This document shows positions 24,963-37,614 of a stretch of 64,000 bases of DNA, piece after piece. Source of the DNA: Patagioenas fasciata (lineage: Eukaryota > Chordata > Aves > Columbiformes > Columbidae); assembly GCF_037038585.1 (NCBI RefSeq), contig NC_092526.1, positions 40,373,501 through 40,437,500 of the forward strand, in the 5' to 3' direction. Numbering within the stretch: the stretch's first letter is position 1; each line of letters opens with the position of its first letter. The notes beneath the pieces are model-generated. The model was given only the letters and a program-made list of their open reading frames with translations. It did no database searches and was not told the DNA's origin. The translations under genes and the position numbers were made by a program.

Positions 24963-25210
24963 ATGGGTGCGAACTGGAACACAGGAGGTTCCGCTTAAAT
25001 CTGAGAAGAAACTTGTTCATGGTGAGGGTGTCAGAGCCTGGCCCAGGCTGCCCAGGGAGGTTGTGGAGTCTCCTTCTCTGCAGACATTCAAACCCGCCTG
25101 GACACCTTCCTGTGGAACCTCAGCTGGGTGTTCCTGCTCCATGGGGGGATTGCACTGGATGAGCTTTCCAGGTCCCTTCCAACCCCTGACATTCTGGGAT
25201 TCGGTGATTT
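24963..25210 (+). mobile_element. CR1 LINE, young family, abutting an older CR1
   Basis: Starts at ATGGGTGCGAACTGGAACAC and runs to the 3' terminus CATTCTGGGATTCGGTGATT. It is 5'-truncated and nearly identical to other young copies. It lies head-to-tail directly after the broken copy at 24758-24959. Confidence 0.9.
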
Positions 25211-26728
25211 CCACCGCGCAGCCACTCGGTAATGCTGGCTTGGGTCAGTCCTGTGGCAGTGGGAATGTCCTGGGCTTTTTCAGTGTCCCTCGTGGTGCGC
25301 TCACCGTGGCCAGGCCTCTCTCTGCTTCCAAATATAAACTTGGTGTGTCAGTGAAGAGATGTGGATGTTCTGTGTGATGACATGTATATAGTAGATGCAT
25401 ATTTGTCCTTAAGGCAAGATGCAATGTTTTGTCCCAAGGGAGAGAAGAATGACCTTTAGTCTGTCCGGATATTTTACAATCTGTCCTTCCTTTGCTGTTT
25501 CCTGTGAGGTTAAAGACCTGCTGGTGATGATTAAAAGTATTGCAGTTTCTTCTCTCTCTAAATAGTTTTTCTGAGTTATTTCAGAAGCAAGAAAGAGGCT
25601 AGAAAGGCTTAGTTGCATCTTCCTTTTCACCCTGATGGCCACCAGAACTCCGATTCTGCTGCATTTTGTTTTCTAACAAAAGTGAAACTTCCTAACCTTT
25701 TCTTTCTGATCATCTCTGGCAGCTGAACGTCCCCTACCCTCCCAAACGGATCCCCAGAGGAGGCTTTTTGCAGCCTTCGTCCCAACAGCGTGGGATCTCC
25801 AGACCGGAGCTCCGAGCACCCCTGGGCCCATGTATATCAGTAACAGTAGTTGGAAAAAAATGTTCTCTGCCTCCTAGAACAGTTCTGTCTCTGGTGCAGA
25901 GGGTTTTACCTTTTCTGCGTAGAGCCTGACATTGAAAAGTGGCTTTTTAAAGCCTAAGGTGAGGAAAAACAACCACGTTGTGTGAGCGTGGCCTTGAATG
26001 AACTGATGGGGTGTCTGAGTTACCTGTGATGCTGCAACACCAGTGCCCATCAGGGAGCTCTTCATGGGCCACTTTGAAACCCACTTTTGGAAGCGCTTTG
26101 AATTTCACCTTTTCCTTCTCATTCTGTGGCAAGATTATGATGTTAACTATCAATCAAACACAACACGCACAGGGAAACTGTAATTTTAGTGACATTATTC
26201 GGGATTAGCTAAACACGAAAAGCCACTAAAAATGCATTAGCTGTTTTCATAATATGACCAGAGCCTTGTAGATTTATTTAAGTGAAAACTTTTGTATCAC
26301 ATCCGTTGTTTGTTGGGTCTATAGCTTGGAAATTAATCTCTAATGAGCACCTAATCTGCTGCACTTTCATGGCCAGGTTCACACAAAAAAAGAAGCTTGA
26401 GGCCTCATTTTGAAGGAGTCAACATTCGTAGACAGATGCAGGTTCCCAATCACTCAGGTTTGTGCTGGGGGCCGTGCACCCAGGACAGCCCCATTGTGCC
26501 CATCACTTGAGCTCTCTCAGCTCACTCCCCAGACCCATGTGTGGGTTGGTGAGGACCTTTATCTTGTAAATCTACATTTCTCTGTAGATTGTGTTGTTAG
26601 TAGGAGCCCAGTCTACTTTGGTGATGGTCAGTAAGGGACTTTTCCACCACAGCAGGCTTTGATTCAGACTCTCGTTCCTTGGTTCGTGTGCCTGCCTGAT
26701 TTAGCAGCTGGCTCAGGTTGGGTTGGTT

Positions 26729-26790
26729 GGGTTAAGCTTATCCCTCTGCCCTGACTAGTGGGTTAAGCTCATCTCTCTGCCCTGATTAGC
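26729..26790. repeat. 31 bp tandem duplication
   Basis: Two adjacent 31 bp units, 26729-26759 and 26760-26790, each beginning GGGTTAAGCT. They differ at four positions, all transitions. A short GGTTG-rich run precedes them. This is a small local duplication with no known family. Confidence 0.8.
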
Positions 26791-29079
26791 TGATTCCATG
26801 TGAAGTCCAAAACAGTGGTCTGTTTTCTCTTTGCCTTGTCTTTTGAGTCTCTGCCACTCTTTGTCGGTGGCAACTCTTTGCAGAACGCCACCGCTTTTGT
26901 CACCTGGAAGGGGTCCCCGTGGCAGCCGCTGTTTCCCAGGATGAGCTGGGTCCTGGGAGGCAGCCGGAGCTCGTGATAGATGACGACATTCCTGGAATCG
27001 CCTTCAAGTTTCCACAGTTTCTGTTCAGAACGAGCACAAGGATCAAACGTTTGTCCTGAACCTTCTTCCAAACCCACCCTCCTTTCCCCTCTTTGTGGAA
27101 GAGAAAAGCTGTGGTTGTTGTTCGCACTGATCTGTCAGATGTCCCCCAACCTGGCCTTCAGGGACTTAGTTCTGCCTCTCCATTTAGCAGTGGACAACTC
27201 CTGCTTCTTCAAGCTCAGCTCATATATTCGATTTTATCAGATGTTCTCCTAATTGTGCCGTCTTCAGAAATATTGGTATATGGAGATTTCTTCCTGGAGT
27301 TTTTTGTATTGGGCTGAGGTTGCCAGGGAAAGATCTTTATGGAAAAGGTGAAAAATCCCATTACTGTTTTTAATAGCAAACCTTGCTAAGCCTAAAAAAC
27401 CCCGTGTATCAGACACCAACACGCGGACACTACCAGGGAGTCTCTTTCCCTCACGCAAGCAGCCGTCTCACTGTTACACCTGAAGAGGTAATTAGAAAGA
27501 GAAGTCGGAACACTAATTTGCCACATTCAGGCCTTCCCTGGGAAGGTATTGCCATGACAAAAGGAAATAAAGGAACTTGCAGCCAAGACCAGGGGCACTA
27601 CCCACCATTTTTCACTCTCGCTGGTAGCTCTGGGCAACCTTTAACCTCTTCCCACCAGCCCCCTCAAAGCAGCTACAAGATGCAGGAGAGTGAAGGAAAA
27701 GGGCCCGGTCTCCTCTCACAAAGTGCCCCGTGCATTCATACGTAGAACAAATGTCTTTTTATTCCTTTTCCCTTGTGCTCTCAGGTACTCCGACAGCTAA
27801 AAAGGAAAAGCCAAAAAGCCTGAAAATGCCACACATGCCAAGAGTAGATCGCTTTATAATTAGCGGACACGTCTGAAGTGAGTTTTACGTATCACCAGCA
27901 GTTGGGATTATTTGTTTGGCGAGTTTATTACCAGGGTAGCGCAGCGCTTGGTTCCGAATCCACTATACATGCATTAATCCCTTTAGTTTTGTGGTGCTGA
28001 ACTTTGCAGCCTTAGGAAAGGAACCCCCATCGGTAACCTGGAATCAACCCGTCTAAAATTTCTGCTTTATCTGGAGTCCCGCTCTCTGGAGGAACATTAA
28101 CTGTGTGTTAATTGGCAGGAAATTGCTGGCCCTGGGCTCCCCTTCCCTCTGCTCCCCCAGCTCCACACACATGCGGAGGGGACCGACCCAAACACAACTT
28201 TCCGGTCCCTCCGAGGAGCCAGATGACGGGCGCTGTTTTTCAAAGGCTTCTTTGTCCGTAAGATGGCGTTTGAATTAGGAACTTGTTTAGCCAGATTCTC
28301 TTGTTACAATTTACTGATTCATTGGGTGGAGAGTGGGAGGGCAGGATGACAGAGCCAGACAGCTTCAATTAATGATTTTTTTTTCTTTTTTAATATCTCA
28401 TTCAAACATAAATGCATCCTAAAATATATCCCGAATTAGACAGCAGGAAGAGTTGTCAATTTTAACCTACTTGTGCCTTTAGATGATCGGCTGTGTGGAA
28501 ATAAGCTGTTTTATCGCTACTTTTCAGAGACAAATTGTAAAGCTGTAAAAGATGAAATCTGTGGCATTTTTCTTAAGAACCAAAGGAGGTGGAAAAAGGG
28601 ATTTTTGAGAAAAACATCTCAAGATCTCTCCTACCCTCTCAATGAGACTTCAACAAAAGTGAAGCATCACTAAGGTTGGTACCAAGGAAACGAATTTCAG
28701 TTTCAGCAATAGAAGGAGCCAAAAGAAGGATCCCATGCAGGTCTCCCACCTGTTCCGACAGATGTCATTCTTGTGACGGTGGTCTCTGGATCCCATCAGC
28801 AGGGATAAATCCGGAATTAGATCCCAGGAGATCCTTACAGCTCATCCCCCCTTCTGCTTTCCCCAGCGCGATCCGTGGGGCAGTGGGTCCCACCGGCACT
28901 GGGAGAGCACTGGGACCTGCTGGTGCTGCCCAGCCCCATCCTCCCTGCTCCTGCACTCAGACCTGGGAAAAAAAAGGCAGGTTTTCTCTTATTTCTTTGG
29001 TTAACAAAAGCAAAATTGCCATCTGTGGTAGACTCATTCGTATTCTCTTCAGGTCTCCCTCCTCTGTCCGGAGACACAC

Positions 29080-29100
29080 GTGTGTGTGTGTGTGTGTGTA
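29080..29100. repeat. (GT)n microsatellite
   Basis: About ten GT dinucleotides in a row after ACACAC, a simple dinucleotide microsatellite. Confidence 0.9.
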
Positions 29101-29671
29101 CATGTGGTCATTAGAAACATCACGCACACACAAACCCAACTTTTCCCAGAAGTAGCAAGCAATATTGAACCCAGAACACTATGATAGTGATATCAATAAT
29201 GTATACGTTTTATGAAGTCCATTTTCACATCACAGGTTTCTTTAGATAAATTTTTCAACTTCCAAGTTCCCTTCTTTTTTTAATCCCCACCCCCCTGTTT
29301 GCCCCTCTCAAGGCAGCATTCAGAATAAGTATTTGAGCGTGGGGGGAAGAAGACTTCTGAATGAGCTTTAGCCAATTTAATAAAACTAGAACAAATCAAT
29401 AAGCCACCCAGGCTTCTAATGCTCTCAGTATTCCCACTGACGGTTCCACAACATCAAACAGTATGGAAAACATTTTCAAGGTAAGTCCTCTGTATTCTGA
29501 AACCGGTCCCTAAAGGCAGAGGGATGGAGGATTTCTTGGCCTACCTGTTTAAAATGGGTCAGGCTCTGCATGCACAATCAGTCGGGTGCTGTTCTGCAAA
29601 GCCAGGTCCCTGTCGAAGCTTTGCTGCTCGTCTGAGTTTGCTGGGCTCGGCTTAATTTAGTCCCCAGGAGC

Positions 29672-29769
29672 TGGTGGGGGCTGCATTTGGGTGGGGGCTG
29701 CATTTGGGTGGGGGCTGTGTAATGATGGAGACTGTGTTTAGATGGATGCTGTGTTTGGGTGGGTGCTGG
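29672..29769. repeat. 17 bp minisatellite, 5-6 units
   Basis: Units of about 17 bp, first GGTGGGGGCTGCATTTG twice exactly, then progressively diverged copies (GTGTAATG, GTGTTTAG and GTGTTTGG variants). The gradient of divergence along the array is visible by eye. Confidence 0.8.
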
Positions 29770-29819
29770 CAGCAATGTGGGTCACCAGGGGTGTTCAGTC
29801 CTCACCAGTGGCCACTGGA

Positions 29820-29983
29820 CCAGGCTGCCCAGGGAGGTTGTGGAGTCTCCTTCTCTGCAGACATTCAAACCCGCCTGGACACCTTCCTGTGGAACCTCAG
29901 CTGGGTGTTCCTGCTCCGTGGGGGGATTGCACTGGATGAGCTTTCCAGGTCCCTTCCAACCCCTGACATTCTGGAATGCTGTG
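29820..29983 (+). mobile_element. CR1 LINE, young family, short 5'-truncated copy
   Basis: Begins within CCAGGCTGCCCAGGGAGG and ends at the 3' terminus ACATTCTGGAATGCTGTGG. Only about 160 bp of the element remain, nearly identical to the other young copies. Confidence 0.9.
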
Positions 29984-30624
29984 GTGTCACATCATGCTCA
30001 GTATATTTTTTAGAGGAAGGAATGGGGGGCATTCACAGTGTTTGTGTTCCCCTGTCACCATTATGTGAGATCGAACCTGGCTTTCCTGGAGATGGCTGAG
30101 CCTGACATGGGGAGCAAGGACTGAATCCAATGTTGTGCTTTGCCTGCGTGCACTGCTGTTGCTTTACGTATTAGACTGTCTTTATCTCAGCCCAGGAGTT
30201 TTCTCACTTTTCCAATTCTCTCCCCCATCCCGGGGCCAGTGAGCGAGCGGCTGCGTGGGGCTGCATTGCTGGCTGGGTTAAGCCATGGCACAGCCTGAGC
30301 AGTGGCAATGAAGCTTCTCGTGGTAGTAGATGTCCTGTTCCAATGTGACGTGTTTCAGTTCCCAGGGAACAGACACCATGCAGACAAAACTCCTGTTGGT
30401 ACAGCTGCCTCATGGTTTTATCTCTGTGAAACTGCAAACCCAGTGTGTTTCCATTGGCAGATCTAACTGGATCTCGAAGGAACAGAGGGGTGTTGCCCTG
30501 GTGCAGGGACAGCTGCCGCAGGTGAAACCCTTCCATCCATCCTTCCGTCCGTCCTTCCTTACCCAGGTGAAACTAGCTGTGCTGAGCCTATGCCCATGTG
30601 TCAGAACAGCGAGGCTGCTCCGGG
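29984..30624. other. Spacer between two CR1 copies
   Basis: About 640 bp with a short TCCNTCCN-rich run near 30530-30560. Nothing else is recognised. Open frames on both strands look like chance. Confidence 0.5.
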
Positions 30625-30968
30625 ATCACATAATCCCAGAATGTCAGGGATTGGAAGGGCCCTGGAAAGCTCATCCAGTGCAATCTCCCCATGGAGCAGG
30701 AACACCCAGATGAGGTTCCACAGGAAGGTGTCCAGGCGGGTTTGAATGTCTGCAGAGAAGGAGACTCCACAACCTCCCTGGGCAGCCTGGGCCAGGCTCT
30801 GACACCCTCACCATGAACAAGTTTCTTCTCAGATTTAAGTGGAACCTCCTGTGTTCCAGTTTGTACCCACTGCCCCTTGTCCTGTCACTGGTTGTCACCG
30901 AGAAGAGCCTGGCTCCATCCTCCTGACACTCCCCCTTTCCATATTGATCACTATGAATGAGGTCACCC
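30625..30968 (-). mobile_element. CR1 LINE, young family, 5'-truncated
   Basis: The 3' terminus lies at the low-coordinate end (CACATAATCCCAGAATGTCA). The copy extends to about 30968, where identity is lost after a CCATATTGATC stretch. It shares the variants TAATCCC, CAGGGATTGG and GGGCCCTGG with the copy at 50808-51280, so those two look like sister insertions. Confidence 0.9.
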
Positions 30969-33489
30969 AGCCCGACCTGAGCCCAGCACTGGTGGCAAAA
31001 CCAGCCTGACTCTTGGAGAGTGGCCTGAGTGGTCCCCCATGTGCTTGGCCGATTTTCATCCACTGATGACGTCCTTTGGTTCTGGAGAGGTCAGAAGAGG
31101 TGACAGTCAGAGTGATGCTTTCTTGGCATCCAGATGTGCTCTCAGGGATGTACAGTTTGTTTCACGTGGCGCAGACCGAGATGTCAAATGGTAATTCTTC
31201 CAGATAACCCCTCAACTACTTTGCTCGTGCTTTGTTATCACAGGCTTGTGAGCACGGACACAAATTTGTTGTGGCAAACGTCTGTCAGCTCCTCCCCAAA
31301 TCCACGCCTGGTGTTGGACACAGAGGTGCACGGCAGCCCTTACAGCCTCTTATCTTTGAGGAGTTACCAAATAACGGCTGACTTGGCCAAACGGGCTGGG
31401 CTATTTTCCCAGGGACTGCATGGAAATCAAAGAATCCTCATAGGAGAGCCTGGGGACCCTCCACTGTGGTTTTCAGCCATCGCTGCTGGTTCTGGGATCC
31501 CCAAACTCAGCGCTGGCGAGGGTGCCAGGAGGGCAGAGGGAGGCAGAGGAGGGACCATGCTCAGTGCTTTGGCACACGACAGGCAGACTATTTCGAGCTC
31601 AACACACCCCAAATCAGCAAGTGCATTTGAATATTTGCCTCATTTGTGCGTTTTTCATACACCAGCTTTAGACGGGGACACAGATCACGGATTTCGCCTG
31701 GGTTATCCCCGAAGTTTTCTGCAAGTCCTGCTCCTCCTCGTGCCCCAGTGAATGGAAGGAACGTTCCCACTCGAGGAGGACAAGCTTTCAAACCCAGGTG
31801 AATGGGGAAACACATTCAATTGTGTGGTGGTGGAGCGGATTTATAGCATGTTGTGAACACTTCACTCAGGCCCAGAATTTAAACGGGGGGCAGGGGCAGG
31901 AAAACGCAGTTCCCTTGTTAAAATGAAAGAATGAGTTTAATATATACAGGCAGAAAGAGGAGGCAAGTCCTTTCCCTGTTAAATATTTACCATCTGAGCT
32001 CTGCTCCGGCTCCTGGTTCTCTGTCTCTCTGAAGGTGGTGGCACTTGTGACAGGAGGACACGTCCCTTAATGTATTCCTCCCTCCCAACCCACCTTGCAT
32101 GGGAAACAGCCGCGGTAACAAAAAGCAGACTGTTCCCTCCTCATGAATATTAATCAGTAAACTCCCCCTGCTATTTCAAACCGAAGGCTGGTGCTAAAAG
32201 CCCTTTTTTCCCCCCACTCAAGCATTCCCCGAGGAAAACCCTGAAAGTCCTGGGAAAGACGAGGGGCCCTCTCGGCAGTGACATATAAAACTGGGAGGTC
32301 AGGGGGCATGGCGAGAGGAGGAATCAGCTTTGTTTCTGCGATGTGTTGCTGAAAGCCAAACCTTTATGGAACCTTTCTAGCTGCATTTTTGGCTATTTAG
32401 CTTTGAAAACAAAAGATTTATTTATTTTTGCCTATTCATCGCAGTTTTTGTCCCAAGTTGACAGCGGTGACATAAGAAGGACCCTCCCCGTTCTGAGCTG
32501 GGGCTGTGTATGCTCCTTCGACCATTGCTGCTTTAGTACAAACATTATATGATCTTTCAGCTAAGGGAGGAAATCAGAACAACGATTGCAGAGAGCCAAT
32601 GTAAACACCCATTACACCAGCTCATTCTTCTACACAAGACAGTTAAAGCTTTCCCTGGCAAGCAGAGCAGATTGCTGGGAGCATGTGTAGTACCAGATGA
32701 TGTCCAGAAGCCCAGCTGAGTGTCTTCACCATCCACTCAGCTTCAGATGGAGCCAGAGGGATATTCCCAAGGCCGTTGGTGGGTCAGCGCAGGCTGCTTC
32801 CCTTCGCGATAACCCTGCGCGGCAATGAGTGATCCTTTGAACTCAGAGTGGCTTGCGATGCTGTTCAGAAATAACACACAGACTTGCCAAAATCAGAGAG
32901 TATCAATGCAACCCACATGTGTTTTTCCAGGGCCTGACATGATAAGGGATGAGGAGATTTTGTTGTTCTCTCTTTGGGGCAGTGTCAGAGCATCTCCCAT
33001 GCCAAGGATACAGTTCGTGTCCTGAAGAGTCTGCACTCGAGAATAATGTTTTAAAACCTTTGTCCTTTATCAAAGGATCTGGATAGGCTTCGAAGAACGT
33101 TCTTACCTGTATCTTACAGCCAGGAAGGCTCAGGCGAGGAGGGACGCCATGGCTTCCCCGGGTAAGCTGCTGTTGGACCAGGAGGAAGATGCTGCCGTCC
33201 TTCCCTGCTGTGGAGGCCACATCTCGTCACGCCACTCAGGGCAGTGCCGGGTGTCATATGGACCAGATCTGGTGTGCTGGTTGGAGCCTGTGACTTAGAG
33301 ATGCTGCACACTGGTGACAACTGGAGGACATGAGGCGGGGAGGCGGCATATTCGAGCTGAGCAGCCCAAAGAGAGCTGTGTTTGGAGGTTGGTGGGGAGT
33401 GACGGCTGGTGGCACCAAGCCCGTGGTGGAGTGGCAGTGAGGCTCTGAGGAGCATGGGCCATAACCTCGTCTCATTCTGTGGGAACAGT
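30969..33489. other. Non-coding DNA
   Basis: A plus-strand open frame of 205 codons (31134-31751) has no domain signature and weak compositional bias; I treat it as chance. An AT-rich stretch lies at 32140-32180 (TCATGAATATTAATCAG). No exon or recent repeat is recognised. Confidence 0.5.
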
Positions 33490-33812
33490 GCTGAAAAGGG
33501 GCCCATAAGAAAGATGGGGACAGACTTTTGAGCAGGGCCTGTTGTGATAGAACAAGGGGTGATGGTTTAAACTAAAGGAGGGAAATTCAGGCCAGACATG
33601 AAGAAGGAATTGTTGCCCCTAAGGGTGGTGAGAGCCTGGCCCAGGTTGGCCAGAGAGGTGGTGGATGAACCATCCCTGGAGACATCCCAGGCCAGGCTGG
33701 ACGGGGCTCTGAGCAACCTGAGCTGGTGAAGATGTCCCTGCTCATGGCAGGGGGATGGAACCAGATGGTCTTTAGGGTCCCTTCCAATCTAAACCATTCT
33801 GCGATTCTATTA
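33490..33812 (+). mobile_element. CR1 LINE fragment, older family
   Basis: Carries the older CR1 signature: a GATAGAACAAGGGGTGATGG segment, GGTGGTGAGAGCCTGG, GTCCCTGCTCATGGCAGGGG, and the 3' end CCATTCTGCGATTCTATTAT. It is more diverged than the young copies, so the insertion is older. About 320 bp of the 3' end are preserved. Confidence 0.85.
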
Positions 33813-34082
33813 TCTGTTTTATCAGATTCTTCACCCGTTGTTTCCAAAGTCCTGCTGATGCACATGGTTTTACCAACGAAAGGGCTAAGAAAACCACTTT
33901 TGTCAAAAGCACAGGGCAGGACCACAAACACTCTTTTGTGCTAAATGCCTTCTGATGCACTAGGTTTGGGTTTGTTTTGACTTTGTTGCTGCCTCCAGCT
34001 CTTTGTAAGTGACATTTTCTGGAGCCTCCTGTGAATTTTCAGGGAGAGGCGGCGAGAGCCAGCGCAGCTTTCCCTGGCCAGG

Positions 34083-34125
34083 AAAGGTCCCTTCAAACCA
34101 AACTAGTCTGCGATTCTATGATTGC
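34083..34125 (+). mobile_element. CR1 LINE 3'-terminal stub
   Basis: Reads AAAGGTCCCTTCAAACCA and ends GCGATTCTATGATTG, the last 40 or so bases of a CR1. The end matches the older copy 270 bp away at 33490-33812. Confidence 0.65.
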
Positions 34126-37100
34126 ATGAACATCTGAGGACATTTTTGGGGCAGAGGATGGGAACATGGTGAGGTTTGCTGCTGGTGGTTTGCTCACTCT
34201 ACCTAAGAGCACACATTTGACCCAAATCAGCTGTGCAGAATCCTTATTTCTGTGTTTCCTCCCTCATCTGCCCTGTTGGCTTCTGCACTCCACGGACTTC
34301 TCAGGCGGCATCTCTCTCTCTGTGGCACTCTCTCTGTGCTTCTCAAGGGGTTTGAAAGCCTCCCAGCCGGTGATTTCTGGCAGAACAATGTATGCCATTG
34401 ATAGGACAGCCTGGAGCCAGCCTGCCCCTCACAGCCCTGTTCGACTACTGAAACTCCATTACTGCACAAATATTCAGTCCAGACATTTTACATGCTTAAG
34501 GTACCTAAAAGCAAACTCTCCACTGGTGAAGTTGTCTAAACAAACTAGCCGAACGTTTAAAAGGTTGGCGTTTCCCTTGGAAGCGCGTCCTCACAGATGA
34601 CGGGTAGCACAAGCATCTTTTGGAGCAGATGGCTTCCCTTCGGATGCGCACACAGCACGATGTACGAGGAGCAAAGCAGCCCTTGCACCCTCAGAACAGA
34701 GCCTGCTGTTGCTTCTCAGGCTGAAATCCACATTCCAGAAGGGTGTAAGCTGATAAAAAGAAGCCTTGCATTTCACCTGATAATAATTAGCTTCATTGCA
34801 AGAGTAATTTTTATACATTGGTTGGTTCTTTCTCTAATATTTATTATTGTATTATATGTATACATACTTATTAGGCAATTAATGTAGCGCTGCATTAGAC
34901 ATAAATAGAAAGATACATTGCGATTTATGCTTTCATTTATCCCATGCTTTTCTGCATAGAGATTTGCAAATGGTAAAGTCTATGATGTTTTCCATGAACA
35001 CAAAGCGCCTTGTGGTGCGGGATCACCGTGGTGTTTTCGGTACTTCACAGTCAGGTCTAACAGCCGAGGTTGGGCTGGTGCAGCCTTCCCTTTGGGTTGT
35101 AATAACAGAACAGCACTTGGCTGCTGTGCTGAGTGTAGGAAAAAACACATTCTACGGTGGGTTGTGCTGCTTCGGGTAGAGATAGAGAAAGAAAGTGTCG
35201 GGTTAAGATAGCAGGGGGATTTCATTGGGGTGGAGTGCAATCACCCCCGTTGGCATGAGGGTTTCAACAGGGCATTTTGGCAGCTCTTGAAAAAGCCAAA
35301 ACCAACTGAACAAACAACCCCCACTTCCTGAGGTTTTCTGTGTATTGTGGAGGGAAAACACCACATACAGAATCAGTGGCAGCTCAGCTGGGAAGTGTCT
35401 CAGAAATGGCTCGTTTGCCCTTTGGTGTGGGCTGCCACAGGACTGTGTTCTCCTAAACTGGTGAGAATGGGGATCGGGAGAGGAAGGAGAGGATGTTTGG
35501 GCAGAACAGGAAGGAAAACACATGTCTCCTAAGGAGATAACACTTGGGCATCCATCACTGGGAATGTTGATGGCTATACAGTTCTGCTTTTTGTCTCTCT
35601 TCCGCGTGAGCAGATGGCACAAGGAACGGCAGCTCTGCGGAGGTAGCAGGCATGTCAAAACTTAAAGACAAAGTTTGTAAAGCAAAGCAGTGCAAGAGTG
35701 ATTGATCTTCTGTTCTTTTGACAAGACTGGCACTAATACCAAACTCAGGGAGCGATATACATAAGGACCATACGAGATTCCCCTTACTAAAATGCTTCAC
35801 GAGGGTTCTGTAGTTTTTAATTCTTTTTAAACTTCGGCTACGCTTTTTGCTTTGAAGAAATCACCTCATCAGAGCTAAGCAGTTGTGCCGGTGATTCAAG
35901 TAACACTCACCAGCATGTCCAGCCTGGGTAGCATCATCTGATTCCTGGAAGCCTTTGGAAAGGCTCAGCTGTCCCTTCGTGTTCCCTTTTGGGCCGTGGG
36001 CGTCAGGAAGGGCACAGAGGAGAAGGTCAGAAGATGAAAGGGTCTTGAGAGTAAAGCCCTCTGCTGAGGCGCAAAGCGGAATGACTTTGTCACTCAATTA
36101 GGGAAAAAGGGCATTGGCTGCTTTGCCGAAGGGAGAACTGGTGCCAGTGGATGGTTTACTGTCAAAGAGCCTGACAAGCATCTTACTGAAACTGGTGGAA
36201 TGGCTGGTGTTGATTATCTGGAGTCCAGCACAAAACTGTGAGAGCGCTTTGCAGCATCTAACGGTGTTTTCCTACATAAACCGCCTTGGAAACTGAGCTG
36301 CTTTCCTTCCAACCCCTTCCAGGCTTGGCTTGTGTGCCTTTGTTCACTAAAGCTCTTGCTGACTAAATCTACTGGGACAAACACAGGACTGGTGCTTAAA
36401 TCCCCAGACAAAAGCAAGCATCGATGCCTTTTCTGCTTTGAAATATCCAAGGTCTTTCTCTGAAATTCTGAAATTCACAAGAATCGGTGCCCTGAATGGG
36501 CAGAAAGGACTTGCTGCCCGGGAGCCCCGGCTAATGTGCCTCTGACCGGCTGGCTTTGTGCCTTCTCTTGAGCCCCTGGTGAATGAGAATGGCCTGCTGG
36601 CAGGTAGCCCGAGGGCTAGTGATGGCTCCTGGGAAAGGATGAGCTGGGAAACAGGGCAGAAACATAAGGAGAGAGTGAGAGAGGGGGAAACCGTCCTCAC
36701 TGACAAAGGTAAATGTTATAAATCGGAAACAGTGTCCTCAAAGGGTGCGTACTCTGCTTCAGTGGAGCAAGTAGCCTGCTGCCCACTTCTGGAGTTTGCT
36801 TCTTAAGCCCAGCCACTACTGGTAATTATTTTTATTTCTGTACTTAGTTTTATTGCAAAGGCAAAAGTCTGTGGGCTTACAGAAGCTCAGACAGGTTTGC
36901 AAAATAGCTATTCAGTTTTCCGGATGGTTTCTAAACCTGCATTTAGAAAATTGTCTCCTATCTTGCTCTGAAGCCATGAAGCATGTGGAGTGTGTTCAAC
37001 AGCTGACAAATACACTGAGATTTGGAAATAGTAAGGGTAGGAGAAATAATCCACCGAGATGCCGTAGCTCACGTCAAGGTGACATGGAGAAAACACCCAG

Positions 37101-37614
37101 CAGTCCATCAGCGTTAAGCATGAAGTCTAGCATGGGTTCAGACTACTTAAAAAAACACATTTCAGCAAAACCAAAGGGGTCTTGGTCCCTTGGTAGTTCC
37201 TAGGAGGCTTGATCCGCTTGGCATGGGGCACGGGGCAGCGGGAAGGGTTTGTGTGGCTGCTGGAGGGGCTGGGAAAGGGTCACTGCAAAGTCCTCGGCCC
37301 CTCTCGTCTGTTCTGGTTTTCAGTCTGAAGGGAGATCCCTGGTATTCCATTGACAGGAAGCATTTCAGGGAGAATTCTCTGCACTAATTGCCAGGCTGTG
37401 TGCTGCCAGGGAGATGCAGGTTCTGTTTATTCGTGCACTTTAGAACAGGCAGAGGGTGACAGGATTTACAATTTAATCTCTACCAGGCACCTCTTGCATT
37501 GGAGGCAGATGAGATGCTACTCTCGTCTGTTCAAAGGTGGAATGACAGTTTTGTGCTGGAACCCGACTAATCGCATCTCAGAAAAATGCTGATACAACCA
37601 CAGCCAAGAACTGG
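34126..37614. other. Non-coding DNA
   Basis: About 3.5 kb without recognised exons or repeats. AT-rich at 34780-34930 with several TAAT cores. Open frames of up to 151 codons on both strands show no family signature. Confidence 0.5.

Larger units (their letters stand above)
25211..29671. other. Non-coding DNA
   Basis: No exon recognised in 4.5 kb. It contains a 31 bp tandem duplication (26729-26790) and a GT run (29080-29100). AT-rich TAAT-containing stretches lie at 28085-28130 and 28365-28440. Open frames of up to 166 codons near 25 kb run through CR1; the rest look like chance. Confidence 0.5.

Noticed and set aside
31134..31751. 205-codon plus-strand frame as a gene
   Set aside because: No recognisable domain, no repeat or splice context; length is within what chance gives in GC-moderate DNA of this size.
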